Source: Clarireedia homoeocarpa
Lineage: Eukaryota; Ascomycota; Leotiomycetes; Helotiales; Rutstroemiaceae
Reading direction: 5' to 3'
NCBI GenBank assembly: GCA_001465935.1
Contig: LNKV01000005.1
Coordinates: 930,001-994,000, forward strand
Length of the DNA stretch: 64,000 bases
Below, one piece after another: positions 1-10,226 of this stretch. Below the pieces are notes generated by a model. That model did not search any database. It worked only from the letters and a program-made list of their open reading frames with translations, and was not told the origin of the DNA. The position numbers and the translations under genes were made by a program. Numbering within the stretch: position 1 is the stretch's first letter; each line of letters starts with the position of its first letter.

Positions 1-1167
1 AGGTTCTTCAAAGGTCTGCAAAGCATATCGCCATTATATCCTCGATACATATCTCCAAGCGGCCAACCTGAAGGCCTTTACTGTAAGACAAAGCGTAGTA
101 TTGCTGCACCTTTCGTCAGAATGAGTAACCGATCGGTACGTACTATGTCAAGCTTATGAGAATTATTGGAGAGCGCTTATCCTTATGTAGCGTAACGAGG
201 AGATATCCCCAAAAACATCTCGGGTTCCTTCCTCTACCACCATATTGCTTGAAGGCGCAGCATCTTTCTTCGAACAGAACCGGCTCTCAGAAAGCTCAGG
301 AGGCCCTCCATGTTTGACGTCAAAATCTTTCAATTCGACAGATTCCAAACGGCGAAAATTTGGCCTTGCTCCATGGCATAATCGAAGGCAGTCCGATAAT
401 TCAATGTTATCGGCGTCGAGCTCTGTGCATAATATTCTAATGGGGAAGACACCCATGCCAACTCCACGGTCCGAAGCACAATACGTTGGCACAAAGGGTA
501 AATCATATGTGAGGGGTAAGTTCTCGATCATTTGCCTCCATGCCAGAGATTTACGCTGATAGTCTCAGTTGAAATTTCAGAATCTGAAGCACCCTCGTTT
601 CTGCCATCTGTGAGTATAACTCTATCACACTTTCCAAGCAATAAGCTTGCTCGAGAGAACAAAGGCTGAATCTACTGTCCTGACACAAATTCACAACCAC
701 AAGAACCCTAAATGATCACAAAAACTGACACCTCACAGGAAGCAAGACGTATCAGCACCCCACCTGGAGAACCTTCCCCAGATGACCCGCCACAATTAAA
801 ATGCAGCCTGACTTCCTCAATCGCTCTTTCTAGGCAAGGAACCGATCTGCGACCTGCTGTAGTCAGAACTCGCAGTCACTCTCCAGGCGGCCGTAGCAGA
901 TTAATTTCTCGTGAGCCTACTCCGCGCCAATCACTAGACCACGAAAAGACGAGATCGAAATCGAATTCTACGGTTCCATCCTCTATCTCTGCACCTAATG
1001 ATCGTCTTCGCTTTACACTTAGCATTCCTGATCATTTGCCAAATAGTCTGTTGTGTCCGACAAACCCGAAGCATCCCAGTATTGGGAGTGGAATTTGTCC
1101 ATTGCATGGACGTAGAAGGAGTCCTAGCCCGATCTCGGGAATTGAGATTAGAGTCACGTCTGAATAA
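1..1167 (+). CDS. 3' part of an unrecognised serine/proline-rich protein, 5' end outside window
   Basis: Four exons fit in phase: 1-135, 191-515, 581-609 and 739-1167, separated by introns of 55, 65 and 129 nt with GTACGT, GTAAGT and GTGAGT donors. The joined frame has no internal stop and ends at 1165-1167; the start lies upstream of the window. The product is low-complexity, rich in Ser, Pro, Arg and Thr, and probably disordered. Near the C-terminus is a more compact segment with the pattern LLCPTNPKHPSIG...ICPLHGRR, whose two Cys and one His look like a small conserved block. I do not recognise a domain and assign no function. The third exon is only 29 nt but is phase-consistent on both sides. 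The model is fairly sure; the product name is not. Confidence 0.7.
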
Positions 1168-1585
1168 TGTCGAGTTACTCGAGGAGTGGTTCTGCTATAC
1201 CTCCTAGAGGTCTACGGATTGTCTGCAAAATTGGGGATGTGACATTCGGCCGTTCTGTATTATGCATATTGCAACTGTATAACTTTTCTGTAGTCTTGGA
1301 TACAAATTACAAACAGCTGTACGGACGAATATGATGCTTTATCTCTTAATCTACATCACGACAACTTCAATTGATTATAGGTAAATCCCCATTGTAGATT
1401 TGGCGCGTCAGGAGGTGAGGGCGATAGGCGAGAATTCGGCGTTCGTGGCTTCAATCTCGACCACCGTAATTTCTTTCATCGCGACAGGAGCTCACCATTC
1501 CACGAAGCTCGCATTAGCCATATACCCCAACTTCGAAACCTGCGCGTTCATCCCAGTTCCGCAGCATCAATTCGGACGCATAACA
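1168..1585. other. intergenic / CDC73 upstream region
   Basis: Space between the end of the preceding gene and the CDC73 ATG. The CDC73 frame is open further upstream to 1400, but the first ATG in it is at 1586. I see no other gene or clear regulatory motif. Confidence 0.5.
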
Positions 1586-2903
1586 ATGTCAGCTTCCGAA
1601 CAAGACCCCCTACTGCTGCTGCGCCAATCGATAGCCTCAGAGAGTCCCTGCATACCGACCACCAGCGAAGATGCCTCGACCGCATCTACTGCGAACGTGA
1701 GTCTCGCAACAGCAAAGTACCTGCACTTCACCTCGCCCATCCAAGTCTCGATTCCCCTCACTACGCCTACGCGCTTCATCTCCTCGGATAAGCCTGTCAA
1801 TCTTCGCAGTATTTACTTTGCTTGGCAACAACGCGAACTGGCGATCCCAGAATACAATGCCTCATCTACGCAACTGAGCTCAGAATTAGCTGCAGAGGGT
1901 GGAGCTGGGGGAGAGATTCAGAATCTGTCGTTTGTTGAACGTCTGGATTTGATTACGTGGTTGGAGGGCGCGTCAGATGAGTCGCAGTATATTAAGCCTT
2001 TGGCTTCGGATACCTCCAGTGCGGCGGCTTCGGCGCAAGTTGCTTCGGGAGCAGCTGGGGGCATTGCGCCGGTTACGAGTGGACTGGGGAGACAGGGAAA
2101 GAATATCGATCCTAGGTTGGTAGAGATCTATAATGGGGAGAGGAGGATGGGAGATAGGAATAGCGTGTTGAGGGGAATCAAGCCGACGGTTTGTGATGCT
2201 CAAGTCTCGCGATGAGATTTTAAACTAACTCTGTATGCCATAGGACTTTTCTCATGTACGAAAACTGGCGACACCATTCCTCTCTCGCAAATCCTCTCAT
2301 CCGGCGGCACAAAATCTGGCCAACAACCCAGCATTAGTACACAACCCGAAAGCGCCAGCTCGTCGCCCCGATCCTATCATTCTACTTTCCTCATCCCCAT
2401 CTTCGCTTCTGCGGATGTCAAATATCAAGTCTTTCCTCGAAGGCGGCACGTTCATGCCTGCGGACTCTGCAAACTCTACCTCCGATGCCACGGCGTCTAT
2501 TCTTCACATTTCGCGATTCCTACCATCGATAGATCCCACAAGACCTCTACGATTTATCATTGTCGAGACGCCGGAACAGTTTAAACCAGAATATTGGTCC
2601 CGAGTCGTAGGTGTGTTCACGACTGGACAGGTATGGCAGTTCAAGAGTTACAAGTGGCAGAATCCTACCGACCTGTTTAGAAACACACTAGGATTGTATG
2701 TAGGATGGAGAGGGGAACGATTACCGGAGACGGTAAAGAGCTGGGGAAGGGGAGTGCTAAGTACACAGGTAGAGAAATGGACTCCTCAGGCGGGGCCAGC
2801 GAGCAGGTGGAGGGATAGAGAGGTTGTGGAGCAGATTTGGAAGGCGATTGAGGATAATATGAAGGCTAAAGGATGGAGGAGGGATTCTGGACCGGCAGTC
2901 TGA
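1586..2903 (+). CDS. CDC73: Paf1 complex subunit Cdc73
   Basis: Cdc73 (parafibromin in animals) is a nuclear subunit of the Paf1 complex, which rides on RNA polymerase II and promotes elongation and co-transcriptional histone marks. Two exons, 1586-2188 and 2244-2903, flank a 55 nt intron with a CTAAC branch site; the product is 420 residues, normal for filamentous fungi. The N-terminus has the family pattern DPLLLLRQSI. The splice junction falls inside the conserved RNSVLRGIKPTDFSHVRK block, which reads correctly only after splicing. The C-terminal half (from about residue 265) is the Ras-like Cdc73 domain, with RFIIVETPEQFKPEYW and VWQFKSYKW. The start is the first ATG in frame and directly precedes the conserved N-terminus. 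Confidence 0.95.
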
Positions 2904-3488
2904 GAGGGAAGAATGGAGGCTGTTTGTCTGTATGATTGAATGGGAGTTGTGACTATTGAAGATGGCGTTTGGGTTGAATCGTATGACATCTCCGGGCCAG
3001 AATGGAGGAGAAAATTGTGCTATACATCGTCAAAAGAGACGTATAGGTTATGATATGCCAGAAAATTGGAAGCCTTTATTCGAGACTTTGGTAGAGTAAT
3101 GTGACCTAATACGTAGAGGACGCTTCGGAGCTGGAGATTGTATGCAAGAGCCCTTTGAGCGGACAGTAAACCTTACGATCCTCTTCTAAATGTGAAAGTG
3201 CAAAGTTTCAACGATCATGGTTGAGGAAGCTCTCGTCCCTCCCAAAATTTAAGCTTTCTTTGACTGCCGAACTTCAAGCGGACTTTATGGGTCGACATTC
3301 CGTATCATGAACATGCATGGGTTGGGGTCATTACTAGGATCCTCATCGATAAATTCAATTACTGTATTCTTTAAATTCACATATTACAGGAACACAGCAC
3401 ATCTGACATACGCAGTGTATACATACCTTTCTCCCAAGTCCGACGCATTGGGAAACAATGTGAGAACTCACCACAAGTAACCTCCGCG
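2904..3488. other. intergenic, 3' of CDC73 and 5' of the RBR gene
   Basis: No coding potential recognised. It must hold the CDC73 3' end and the promoter/leader of the RBR gene; no distinct motif stands out. Confidence 0.5.
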
Positions 3489-5588
3489 ATGATGGTACTC
3501 TCAGGAATTCTCAAATCTACAAACCAATCCACATCTCGACGACCTCTCACTCCCGACGCATCTCATCCTCTCCCACCATCTTCCTCCTCCGATAAAACCC
3601 GAAACATATCGCCCGCCGCAGCGTCCTTATCAGCACTAGATCCATCATCAGAAAACCCGTTTATCCTAGTGCGTGAACACCTCCAGCCGATCGAAGCCGA
3701 AGTGCCTGACCTGCGCGAGCTGAACACCAGCCTTGCGGTGCTTGCGGCTATCTTTCCCGATGTGCAGGTCGAGGTGTTTCGCGAAATGCTCGCGAGCTTC
3801 GACAAGGAGTCCAGGCTGGCGGTTGTGACGGAACATTTGCTTAAGCATAAGATGAAGTACGTGCGAGGACGGTATCGGGTCGCGTCGAAGGATAAGGGGA
3901 AGGAGCAGGAGAAGGATACAGACGGTGATAAGGCTGCGGATGGCGGTGCAGATGTGAGTCAGCAGAGACGGGGACAGGAACAGGATGTGCAGGGCGTGGT
4001 GCCGGTGGAGGAGAAGTTCAGAAGCGAGACGTACAAGAAAGCTGTGAGGGCACTTACGTATCATGAGTTTAAGGGCTTGTCGCGCTCGACGATTAATGCG
4101 GTGCTGGCGGAACACAATCATTCGTATACACTTGCTCGACCGACGCTTGTTGGTTTGTCATCAAAGTCATGGCGATTTTCGATTTCGTCGCTATTCCTGC
4201 GCAGGAAAGCGATTTCGTCGACGGAAGCGAAACATCATCCATTGGTCATTTGGCAATCTAATGGACGGGGCTTGATAGTGCCTACGCTTAAGGCCACTGG
4301 ATCGGCGGAGTTGGACAGGGAATTGTTTGAGTCACTTATTGTGCCATTACAAGAGCAAGTTGTGTCGGAACGAGAGGAGAGGGATCATGCGCTGGCTTTG
4401 GAGTTGAATAATCGCGAGGCAGAGGAACATGAGGCGATGTATGATTGCGAGTGTTGCTATATGGCTTATGCATTTGAGGAATTATCTGCTTGCGACGATG
4501 GGGGTCATATTGTTTGCTTCCAGTGCATCAGGCATGCAGTCAACGAGGCTGTATTCGGTCAGGGATGGCAAAGGAATATTGACCTCGAGGGCGGCACATT
4601 AAGATGCCTAGCTGCCATGTCCGGCGAATGCAAAGGATGTATACCCCAAGGTCTCGTACGACGAGCTTTCTTAGAGGATAAGGGGGAAGATATTCTACAA
4701 AAATTGGACGAGCGTCTAATTGAAGATAGTCTGCTAAAAACTGGCCTTCCACTCATTCGCTGTCCGTTCTGCAACTACGCTGAGGTCGATGAGCTCTATC
4801 TTCCCGACTCCCAGAGATCGTGGCGGCTGAAACGGCTTGGTCTTTCTGCTATATATAGTCCTATAATATATGTTTTGGGCGTTGGCATGATACCCTTACT
4901 ATTCCCTCTGTTTCTTCTTTCTTCCTTCTTCTTCTTAATATTTTCCTCGGACCAATCTTTTGGCGATCACGCTATGCAATATTTCAGGAATGCAATTATT
5001 CGTCTCCGCCGAAAACAACATGGTTTGAAATTCGTCTGCCAAAATCAACGTTGTGCGAGATCGTCCTGCATATCGTGTTCGAAAGCCTGGACCGACATTC
5101 ACATCTGCCACGAATCATCCCTCCTCGCCTTACGCACTCAGGTGGAACTCGCCATGTCCCTCGCTATCAAACGCACGTGCCCGCGCTGTAACACCTCGTT
5201 TGTGAAGTCTTCTGGCTGCAACAAACTTACGTGCGTTTGTGGATACCAGATGTGCTATGTGTGTCGGAAGGACATTGGAAATGGCGAAGGCTATCGCCAT
5301 TTCTGCGAGCATTTTAGACCGAATGGTGGGAGGAAATGCACTGAGTGCTCGAAATGTGATTTGTATCGTTGTGAGGATGATGAGGTGGTGGTGAGGAAAG
5401 CGAAGGAGGAGGCGGAGAGAGCCTGGTTGGAGAAGGAGGGGGGTGGGTTGGGGGATGAGAAGGTTAGGAGGGGGTTGGAGAGGAAGTGGAAGAAGGGGGA
5501 GGGGCTCTGGTGGTGGGAAGGTTGGTGGGGAGGTTTGCCGGGTTGGGAACAGGTTGTTGATTGGGTGGTTGAGGGAGTGGTGGAATGA
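3489..5588 (+). CDS. RNF216/TRIAD3-like RBR E3 ubiquitin ligase with membrane-like segment
   Basis: Single-exon gene of 699 residues. Order: disordered Ser-rich N-terminus; a CUE-like ubiquitin-binding helix bundle at about 82-122; an acidic/Gln-rich linker; then a RING1-IBR-RING2 module. RING1 begins at CECC (320-323) and runs to about C384. The IBR opens with CPFC (425-428) and resumes with C517, C522, C527 and C530. RING2 begins CPRC (564) and has SGCNKLTCVCG, where C577 matches the catalytic cysteine that accepts ubiquitin in RBR ligases. The RING2 pattern GCNKLTC.CG.QMCYVCR most resembles RNF216. Between the two halves of the IBR lies a strongly hydrophobic stretch (about 453-486) that looks like a membrane segment. 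The C-terminus is Glu/Lys/Trp-rich. Substrate is unknown. Confidence 0.88.
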   Translation: MMVLSGILKSTNQSTSRRPLTPDASHPLPPSSSSDKTRNISPAAASLSALDPSSENPFILVREHLQPIEAEVPDLRELNTSLAVLAAIFPDVQVEVFREMLASFDKESRLAVVTEHLLKHKMKYVRGRYRVASKDKGKEQEKDTDGDKAADGGADVSQQRRGQEQDVQGVVPVEEKFRSETYKKAVRALTYHEFKGLSRSTINAVLAEHNHSYTLARPTLVGLSSKSWRFSISSLFLRRKAISSTEAKHHPLVIWQSNGRGLIVPTLKATGSAELDRELFESLIVPLQEQVVSEREERDHALALELNNREAEEHEAMYDCECCYMAYAFEELSACDDGGHIVCFQCIRHAVNEAVFGQGWQRNIDLEGGTLRCLAAMSGECKGCIPQGLVRRAFLEDKGEDILQKLDERLIEDSLLKTGLPLIRCPFCNYAEVDELYLPDSQRSWRLKRLGLSAIYSPIIYVLGVGMIPLLFPLFLLSSFFFLIFSSDQSFGDHAMQYFRNAIIRLRRKQHGLKFVCQNQRCARSSCISCSKAWTDIHICHESSLLALRTQVELAMSLAIKRTCPRCNTSFVKSSGCNKLTCVCGYQMCYVCRKDIGNGEGYRHFCEHFRPNGGRKCTECSKCDLYRCEDDEVVVRKAKEEAERAWLEKEGGGLGDEKVRRGLERKWKKGEGLWWWEGWWGGLPGWEQVVDWVVEGVVE

Positions 5589-7036
5589 GTCAGTCATTTG
5601 AGAGCGAGTGATTAAGCAAACAAGCAAGTATGCTATGTATGCTATAGGATAGGATACAAAATGGATTGGATGGGGGTTGGACATGAGGTTTATGAATAAG
5701 AGGTAGGCGTTCTTGGGGATATGGGACTCAGAACTGGGTGGAAATGGGAAATCGATATTGATGGTTGGTTGACTTGTAACACTGCTTGCATGCATCATAT
5801 TAAATTATGATTATATTGGATTGGATTGGATTGGATTGGATTGAATAACTTTATGCTTCTAATGATGCTGTTGTGTGGTTTTGAGAGGGAAATGAAAATA
5901 TATAATATACAAATTTAATTCTTCATATGCAATGACTCCCTCTCATGAACCTTTCCCTCTCCAATTATATATCATCTTGACTCTTCACACTCTTCCCCAA
6001 CAAGCCACAAAAGAGAGAAAAGGAAAAGTGCTCAGATTCAATGCCCCTTCCTGACCTCCTCATCCACATTCATCTTTACACTCATAAGAGGAACTTAAGT
6101 AGAACTCAATAAACTTCCTGCCCTTATGATTAGTCCTTGTACCGTATATTTCAAGATGAAGTTTGCATTACATAGTGGTAGGGATGAGCTAAGGTAATGG
6201 GAAAAGAGTCCTAGTTGAGTAGTGGTAGCCCAAGGTCACGTTGTACGTTGCGACTAGCCGTGACTACTATACTAGGTAGTAGGTACGTAGTTCAACGGCT
6301 ACTAGTATTCGGTACCATAAATTTCGAGGAAGCTAGATGTTAGGCAAGAATAATACTGTGTGGAAAACGAGCCGTAGACGAAACTGGGCAGTATTCGATA
6401 GAATCCGTCGAGGGGAATATCATTGAAGATGGGCTTCAAGGGTAACTTTAGTAGACTTCGCATATTAAAGTATGCTACTTCTAGACCAGCGTCCTTGTGT
6501 TGCATGTATGATGCCTAGATACATCTTCTCTATCCAGCAAAAAGAATCTCCTTCTCCATATTGTCCCCATCGTTGGGGAAGAACGTCACGGCTCCTATGC
6601 TCACCCTCTTGATACCTTCCTTATAGAATAGTTCCTAATCTCCCAGTAGAGCATAGAGATAGTACGTACTGCTTTGATGTACTTGAGATTACATTGCTGC
6701 GGCACCTTTACTTATGGCAACGTTGGTGAAAAGTCACAGGCTACAAATGATGTAACTTGAAGCAGTGCACTTGCTATGGGATTCTCCAAAAATCAGATGC
6801 TTAGTCTAGTGAGTGGTGAGATCACTAGACCTTAGGCCTCGAGCTCACATGTTATCCCAAACTTACCTTCATCAAGATGAGGCTAAGTTAGAATAAAGGG
6901 ACATGAGATCAAGCATTGTGCACGGACCTCTTGATCTCCTGCCCCTCAGCTACTTTATCTCCAAGTACAGTTGTCGCAAGTCTCTGGATAAATATATCTG
7001 AAATCCCACATCCTCCTCTCTCAAAATCGAAATGCC
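5589..7036. other. intergenic with short pentanucleotide repeat
   Basis: Long AT-rich spacer between the RBR gene and SEH1. It holds a pentanucleotide repeat (described separately) and otherwise only short scattered ORFs on both strands without protein-like composition. The last 100 bases before SEH1 are pyrimidine-rich, as is common in fungal promoters. Confidence 0.5.
5815..5843. repeat. ATTGG pentanucleotide repeat
   Basis: Nearly six perfect copies of ATTGG in tandem, about 230 bp past the RBR stop codon. Confidence 0.9.
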
Positions 7037-7049
7037 ATGTCTCCACTAG
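7032..7049 (+). promoter_or_regulatory. uORF overlapping the SEH1 start
   Basis: The first ATG in the leader (7032) opens a five-codon frame, MPCLH, that ends with TAG at 7047-7049, after the SEH1 ATG at 7037. A scanning ribosome must skip it or reinitiate backwards to make SEH1, so it could lower SEH1 translation. Functional effect is inference. Confidence 0.5.
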
Positions 7050-8293
7050 TTGCTGAAGCTCCTCCTCCCCAGGACGGATCATTCAGCCTCCTCAGCTCCT
7101 CTCACCGCGACATAATCGAGACCACCGCATTCAACACCTACGGCTCGCGCTTTGCAACCGGCTCCAGCGACGGCAAGATCAAAGTCTACAACCGAAACCG
7201 GGACGGGAGCTGGGTTCTTTGCGACACCTGGGGCGCACATAACGGCGGCGAGGTTCTCGAACTACAATGGCTTCCCCCTACCATCCATCCGAATCTGATC
7301 GCCTCGATTGGCACCGACGGACGATTTAAGCTCTGGGTTGAAGACCCAACACTACCACCGAATAAAGGACGGCGATTTAATTCGCATAACAATCGGCCGG
7401 TATGGGAAACTAGGAGTTTGACGCGAGCGCCATTTTTGAGCTTTTCGATTAAACACCATGAAGAGTCGAGACACACATACATTGCCCTGCTTGATCGGGA
7501 CGCGCAGTTAATAGTATATGAGAATGAAGAGCCAGAAAACATGACGAACTGGACAGAAGTCGATCGAGTTAACGTATGTGAGAAGCCTGCGCGAGGGGAA
7601 GAAACGAGTTTCAAGGTGGCTTTTGACCCGAATTTGGAGCCATGCTACAAAGCGATTCGGGACGGGGTTCCAAGGGATGCGCTGGGACTGGTGGTGGCGA
7701 GCATGAACAAAGCAAGTATCTGGCGCACGAAGGAGATTTCGCATGCGGTTAGCTTGGGGAATTCGAGTACGAAGGAGTTTTACTTGGCGGCGGAGTTGAA
7801 GGGTCATAGAGGCTTGGTAAGGGATGTTGCGTGGGCGGGAGGGAATATTCGGGGATTTGATACGGTGGCTACGGCGTGTAAGGATGGGTTTGTTAGAGTA
7901 TTTAGGGTGGGGACTGGAAGGGAGGGAGAGGAGTCGATGTTAAGAAATAAGGATTATGAGAAGGTGCCTGACAAAATGGTCGTTTCAGCACAGCAGAAAT
8001 TGGTTGAAAACGGCTCGAAGAATATTCCTTCAGGGATTGGAGCAGGGCTTGCTCAGACAAAGCCTAATAAAAGCAGGCAGCAGGAAGCTCAAGGAAAAGA
8101 TGGAGCAATTATTCACAACGTGAAGGAGATTTCGAGGCTAGAGGCGGGTAAAGCGCCGGTTTGGAGGGTAGAATTCGATGCAGATGGGCAGGTTTTGGGC
8201 TCAACTGGAGATGATGGGAAGTTAATGATGTGGAGGAGAGAGCCGAGTGGAATATGGAGTAAGAGCGCGGAGCTAGCGATGAATAGGTCATGA
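7037..8293 (+). CDS. SEH1: nucleoporin Seh1 (WD40; Nup84 and SEA complexes)
   Basis: Intronless, 418 residues. Seh1 is an incomplete WD40 propeller that sits in the Y-shaped Nup84 complex of the nuclear pore and in the vacuolar SEA/GATOR complex that signals amino-acid status to TORC1. The start shows the family pattern: S-HRDIIETTAFNTYGSRFATGSSDGKIKVY, then a GAHNGG-EVLELQW blade and the ASIGTDGRFKLWVED motif. A later blade carries LKGHRGLVRDVAWA, and the last reads VWRVEFDADGQVLGSTGDDG. A roughly 70-residue insertion (about 300-370) precedes the last blade, longer than in yeast Seh1 (349 residues). The ATG at 7037 is chosen because it directly precedes the homologous N-terminus. The gene ends 529 bp from the convergent WD40 gene. 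Confidence 0.9.
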   Translation: MSPLVAEAPPPQDGSFSLLSSSHRDIIETTAFNTYGSRFATGSSDGKIKVYNRNRDGSWVLCDTWGAHNGGEVLELQWLPPTIHPNLIASIGTDGRFKLWVEDPTLPPNKGRRFNSHNNRPVWETRSLTRAPFLSFSIKHHEESRHTYIALLDRDAQLIVYENEEPENMTNWTEVDRVNVCEKPARGEETSFKVAFDPNLEPCYKAIRDGVPRDALGLVVASMNKASIWRTKEISHAVSLGNSSTKEFYLAAELKGHRGLVRDVAWAGGNIRGFDTVATACKDGFVRVFRVGTGREGEESMLRNKDYEKVPDKMVVSAQQKLVENGSKNIPSGIGAGLAQTKPNKSRQQEAQGKDGAIIHNVKEISRLEAGKAPVWRVEFDADGQVLGSTGDDGKLMMWRREPSGIWSKSAELAMNRS

Positions 8294-8822
8294 GTGTTTC
8301 TGATCGGTATGGAAGGTTTGCAAGATTTTCTTGTGCCGCGTTTGGGCGTTTTGGAGTTAGAAGAGAGATAGATAAATACCTTTAATGGGAGATATGAGAT
8401 GAGTAGAGAAATGCGTAATGTATTATGAGACAGCTTGTACATCTTAACAAACTCGACAGCTAGCCATTTTCTGTATGCTGGAGTTTATTCCTGTCGTTAT
8501 GGCATGGTCCTAATGTGACGCCTCACTTATTGCAAGCAAGTATCGTGCAAGTACCTACTGGGACGTGGCGGCTTATGCTAGACTTTCAGCAGAGAGTCGA
8601 GCTAGATGATTCGAGCGCACGAAAGTCCACATCCTAATGAGATATATTTTGTTTATAGACGTCCATCCTCCTCAGATCTAGCTGGATTCTCCCGGATCAT
8701 GAAATTAGATACTGAAATTGAATTGGAAAAGAACAAAGAAACAGTGTACCTCGGAATAACTCTGCTGATCTACGTCAAGCGTTCCGTAGATATGAAAACA
8801 AGCATATATCACTTGAGGAAGG
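8294..8822. other. convergent intergenic region
   Basis: Shared 3' region of SEH1 (plus) and the WD40 gene (minus). An 88-codon frame at 8606-8872 overlaps the WD40 3' end and lacks protein-like features. Confidence 0.5.
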
Positions 8823-9878
8823 TTATGAGAATTCGTATACTTCTAACAAGGTTTCTTCCCGTGCCACAGTAGTTATAATCTTCCCTCCCGCACCGAATGC
8901 AACTTTCCATACCGCAGTCCCGGACACACCCACTTGTCGAATAAGTTGACCGGTTTGAAAATCCCAAAGTTTGACGCATCCATCACTCCCACCAGTAATC
9001 AGACAATCATCTAGTGCTTGAAGAGACGTAACAGCCCCTTGGTGAGCAGCCAGATCATGTAACAACTCCATGGTTTCTAATGACCACAGTCGTACATGTC
9101 CGTCAGCGCCACCAGAGATGAGAGTTTTCCCATGAAACTCAATCCGGCCCACTAAAGAAGTGTGCCCCTCTAGCACAGCAACGCAACTTCCACTCTCCGC
9201 GTTCCAGATACAAACAGTATGATCCGCGCTTTCTGTAGCAATCTGTCCATTCTCATTCATAGCCAGAGCATAGATGATTCCCCCGTGACCTGACAAAGTT
9301 CTCAGGCACTCGCCTGCAGTGTTCCATACTTTACAATCTGTATCGTTCCCGCCCGATACAATCACTTGGGATCCGACGTCCAGACAGCGGACGGTTCCAT
9401 GATGGCCCTCGAGCGTATGCCTGCACACAGCCGTATCAATATTCCAGATCCGCAAAGTGCCATCTCGAGAACTAGAAACCACGTTCTCCTCATCGATGAA
9501 CTTTATGCAGCGGACTGTACCTGCGTGACCGCTAAGAACACTCTTATGCTCCCTGCTTCATGTAAGAAATTGCATATTGCTACTGGAGCTAGATGTTAAC
9601 CCAGTCACTAAATCCCACACCCTGATGTCGCCGTCGATTTCGCCGCTAACAAGTGTATCTTTACAAATTGCCATTGTCCAAGTGCTCTTGATGTAGTCTT
9701 CTTGTAAGGTATTGCGATGGGTGCCATTAGAATTGAATACATAGATCTTTGTATCGTCTAACGCAAGCGCGATGTATTGCTCTGTTACCTTTAGATCCGT
9801 GACGGCTCCTTTTCCAGGCAGTACATGCGTGACAAGTGGGGCGCCTTGTACAGACTGTCGCGTAATTATGGACGCCAT
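8823..9878 (-). CDS. CDC4/FBXW7-like WD40 repeat protein lacking an F-box
   Basis: Two exons on the minus strand, 9878-9601 and 9552-8823, joined across a 48 nt intron in phase to give TGEHKSVLSGHAG; product 335 residues. It is almost entirely WD40: about seven blades, with recurrent patterns such as LVSGEIDGDIRVWDLVTG, SSRDGTLRIWNIDT, ISGGADGHVRLWSLET and ITGGSDGCVKLWDFQTG. The blade style (GHxGTVRCL, L-SGG-DG-V-LWD) is that of Cdc4/FBXW7 substrate receptors. The protein starts right before the propeller and has no room for an F-box, so it may be a propeller-only relative. The upstream frame is open but has no convincing N-terminal domain. It is divergent from ALG7 with a 348 bp shared promoter. 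Confidence 0.85.
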
Positions 9879-10226
9879 ACTGATTTTTCTTGTGTTCTTG
9901 CTAGAAGTGGGTATTCGAGATGGAAGGTAGCTGCATGTTTTATCTACTATACGAAGCAGCATGAGAGTAGTTGAATGTCTTAGATATTCCTTGTAGGCTC
10001 TTGAAGCGGCAACTTTCACCCCGCTAGCCTCGTCATCCCTCTCTCGGCCCCATAATAAATTTCTCGCGTTACGAAATCGTGGCTTCTCGGCCTTGCGCAG
10101 GGCCTTGTCGCAAAAGAAATACCACATATACCAAAGCAAATCGCATACAAATTCTACCCACAGTCACTCATTGAATTGAGTTCACACTCTCTCAAATACT
10201 AACATCACAGCAATGCGACTCTGAAA
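9879..10226. promoter_or_regulatory. bidirectional promoter of the WD40 gene and ALG7
   Basis: 348 bp between two divergent start codons. It must drive both genes; no specific binding motif identified. The ALG7 side ends in a minimal uORF. Confidence 0.5.
10213..10224 (+). promoter_or_regulatory. minimal uORF in the ALG7 leader
   Basis: ATG CGA CTC TGA encodes a three-residue peptide (MRL) and stops two bases before the ALG7 ATG at 10227. A terminating ribosome would sit on the main start codon, which may affect ALG7 initiation. Effect not shown by sequence alone. Confidence 0.5.

Noticed and set aside
5130..5798. 222-codon minus-strand frame opposite the RBR ligase 3' end
   Set aside because: It is the reverse of a Gly/Glu/Trp-rich coding end, giving Pro/Leu-rich sequence with no motif.
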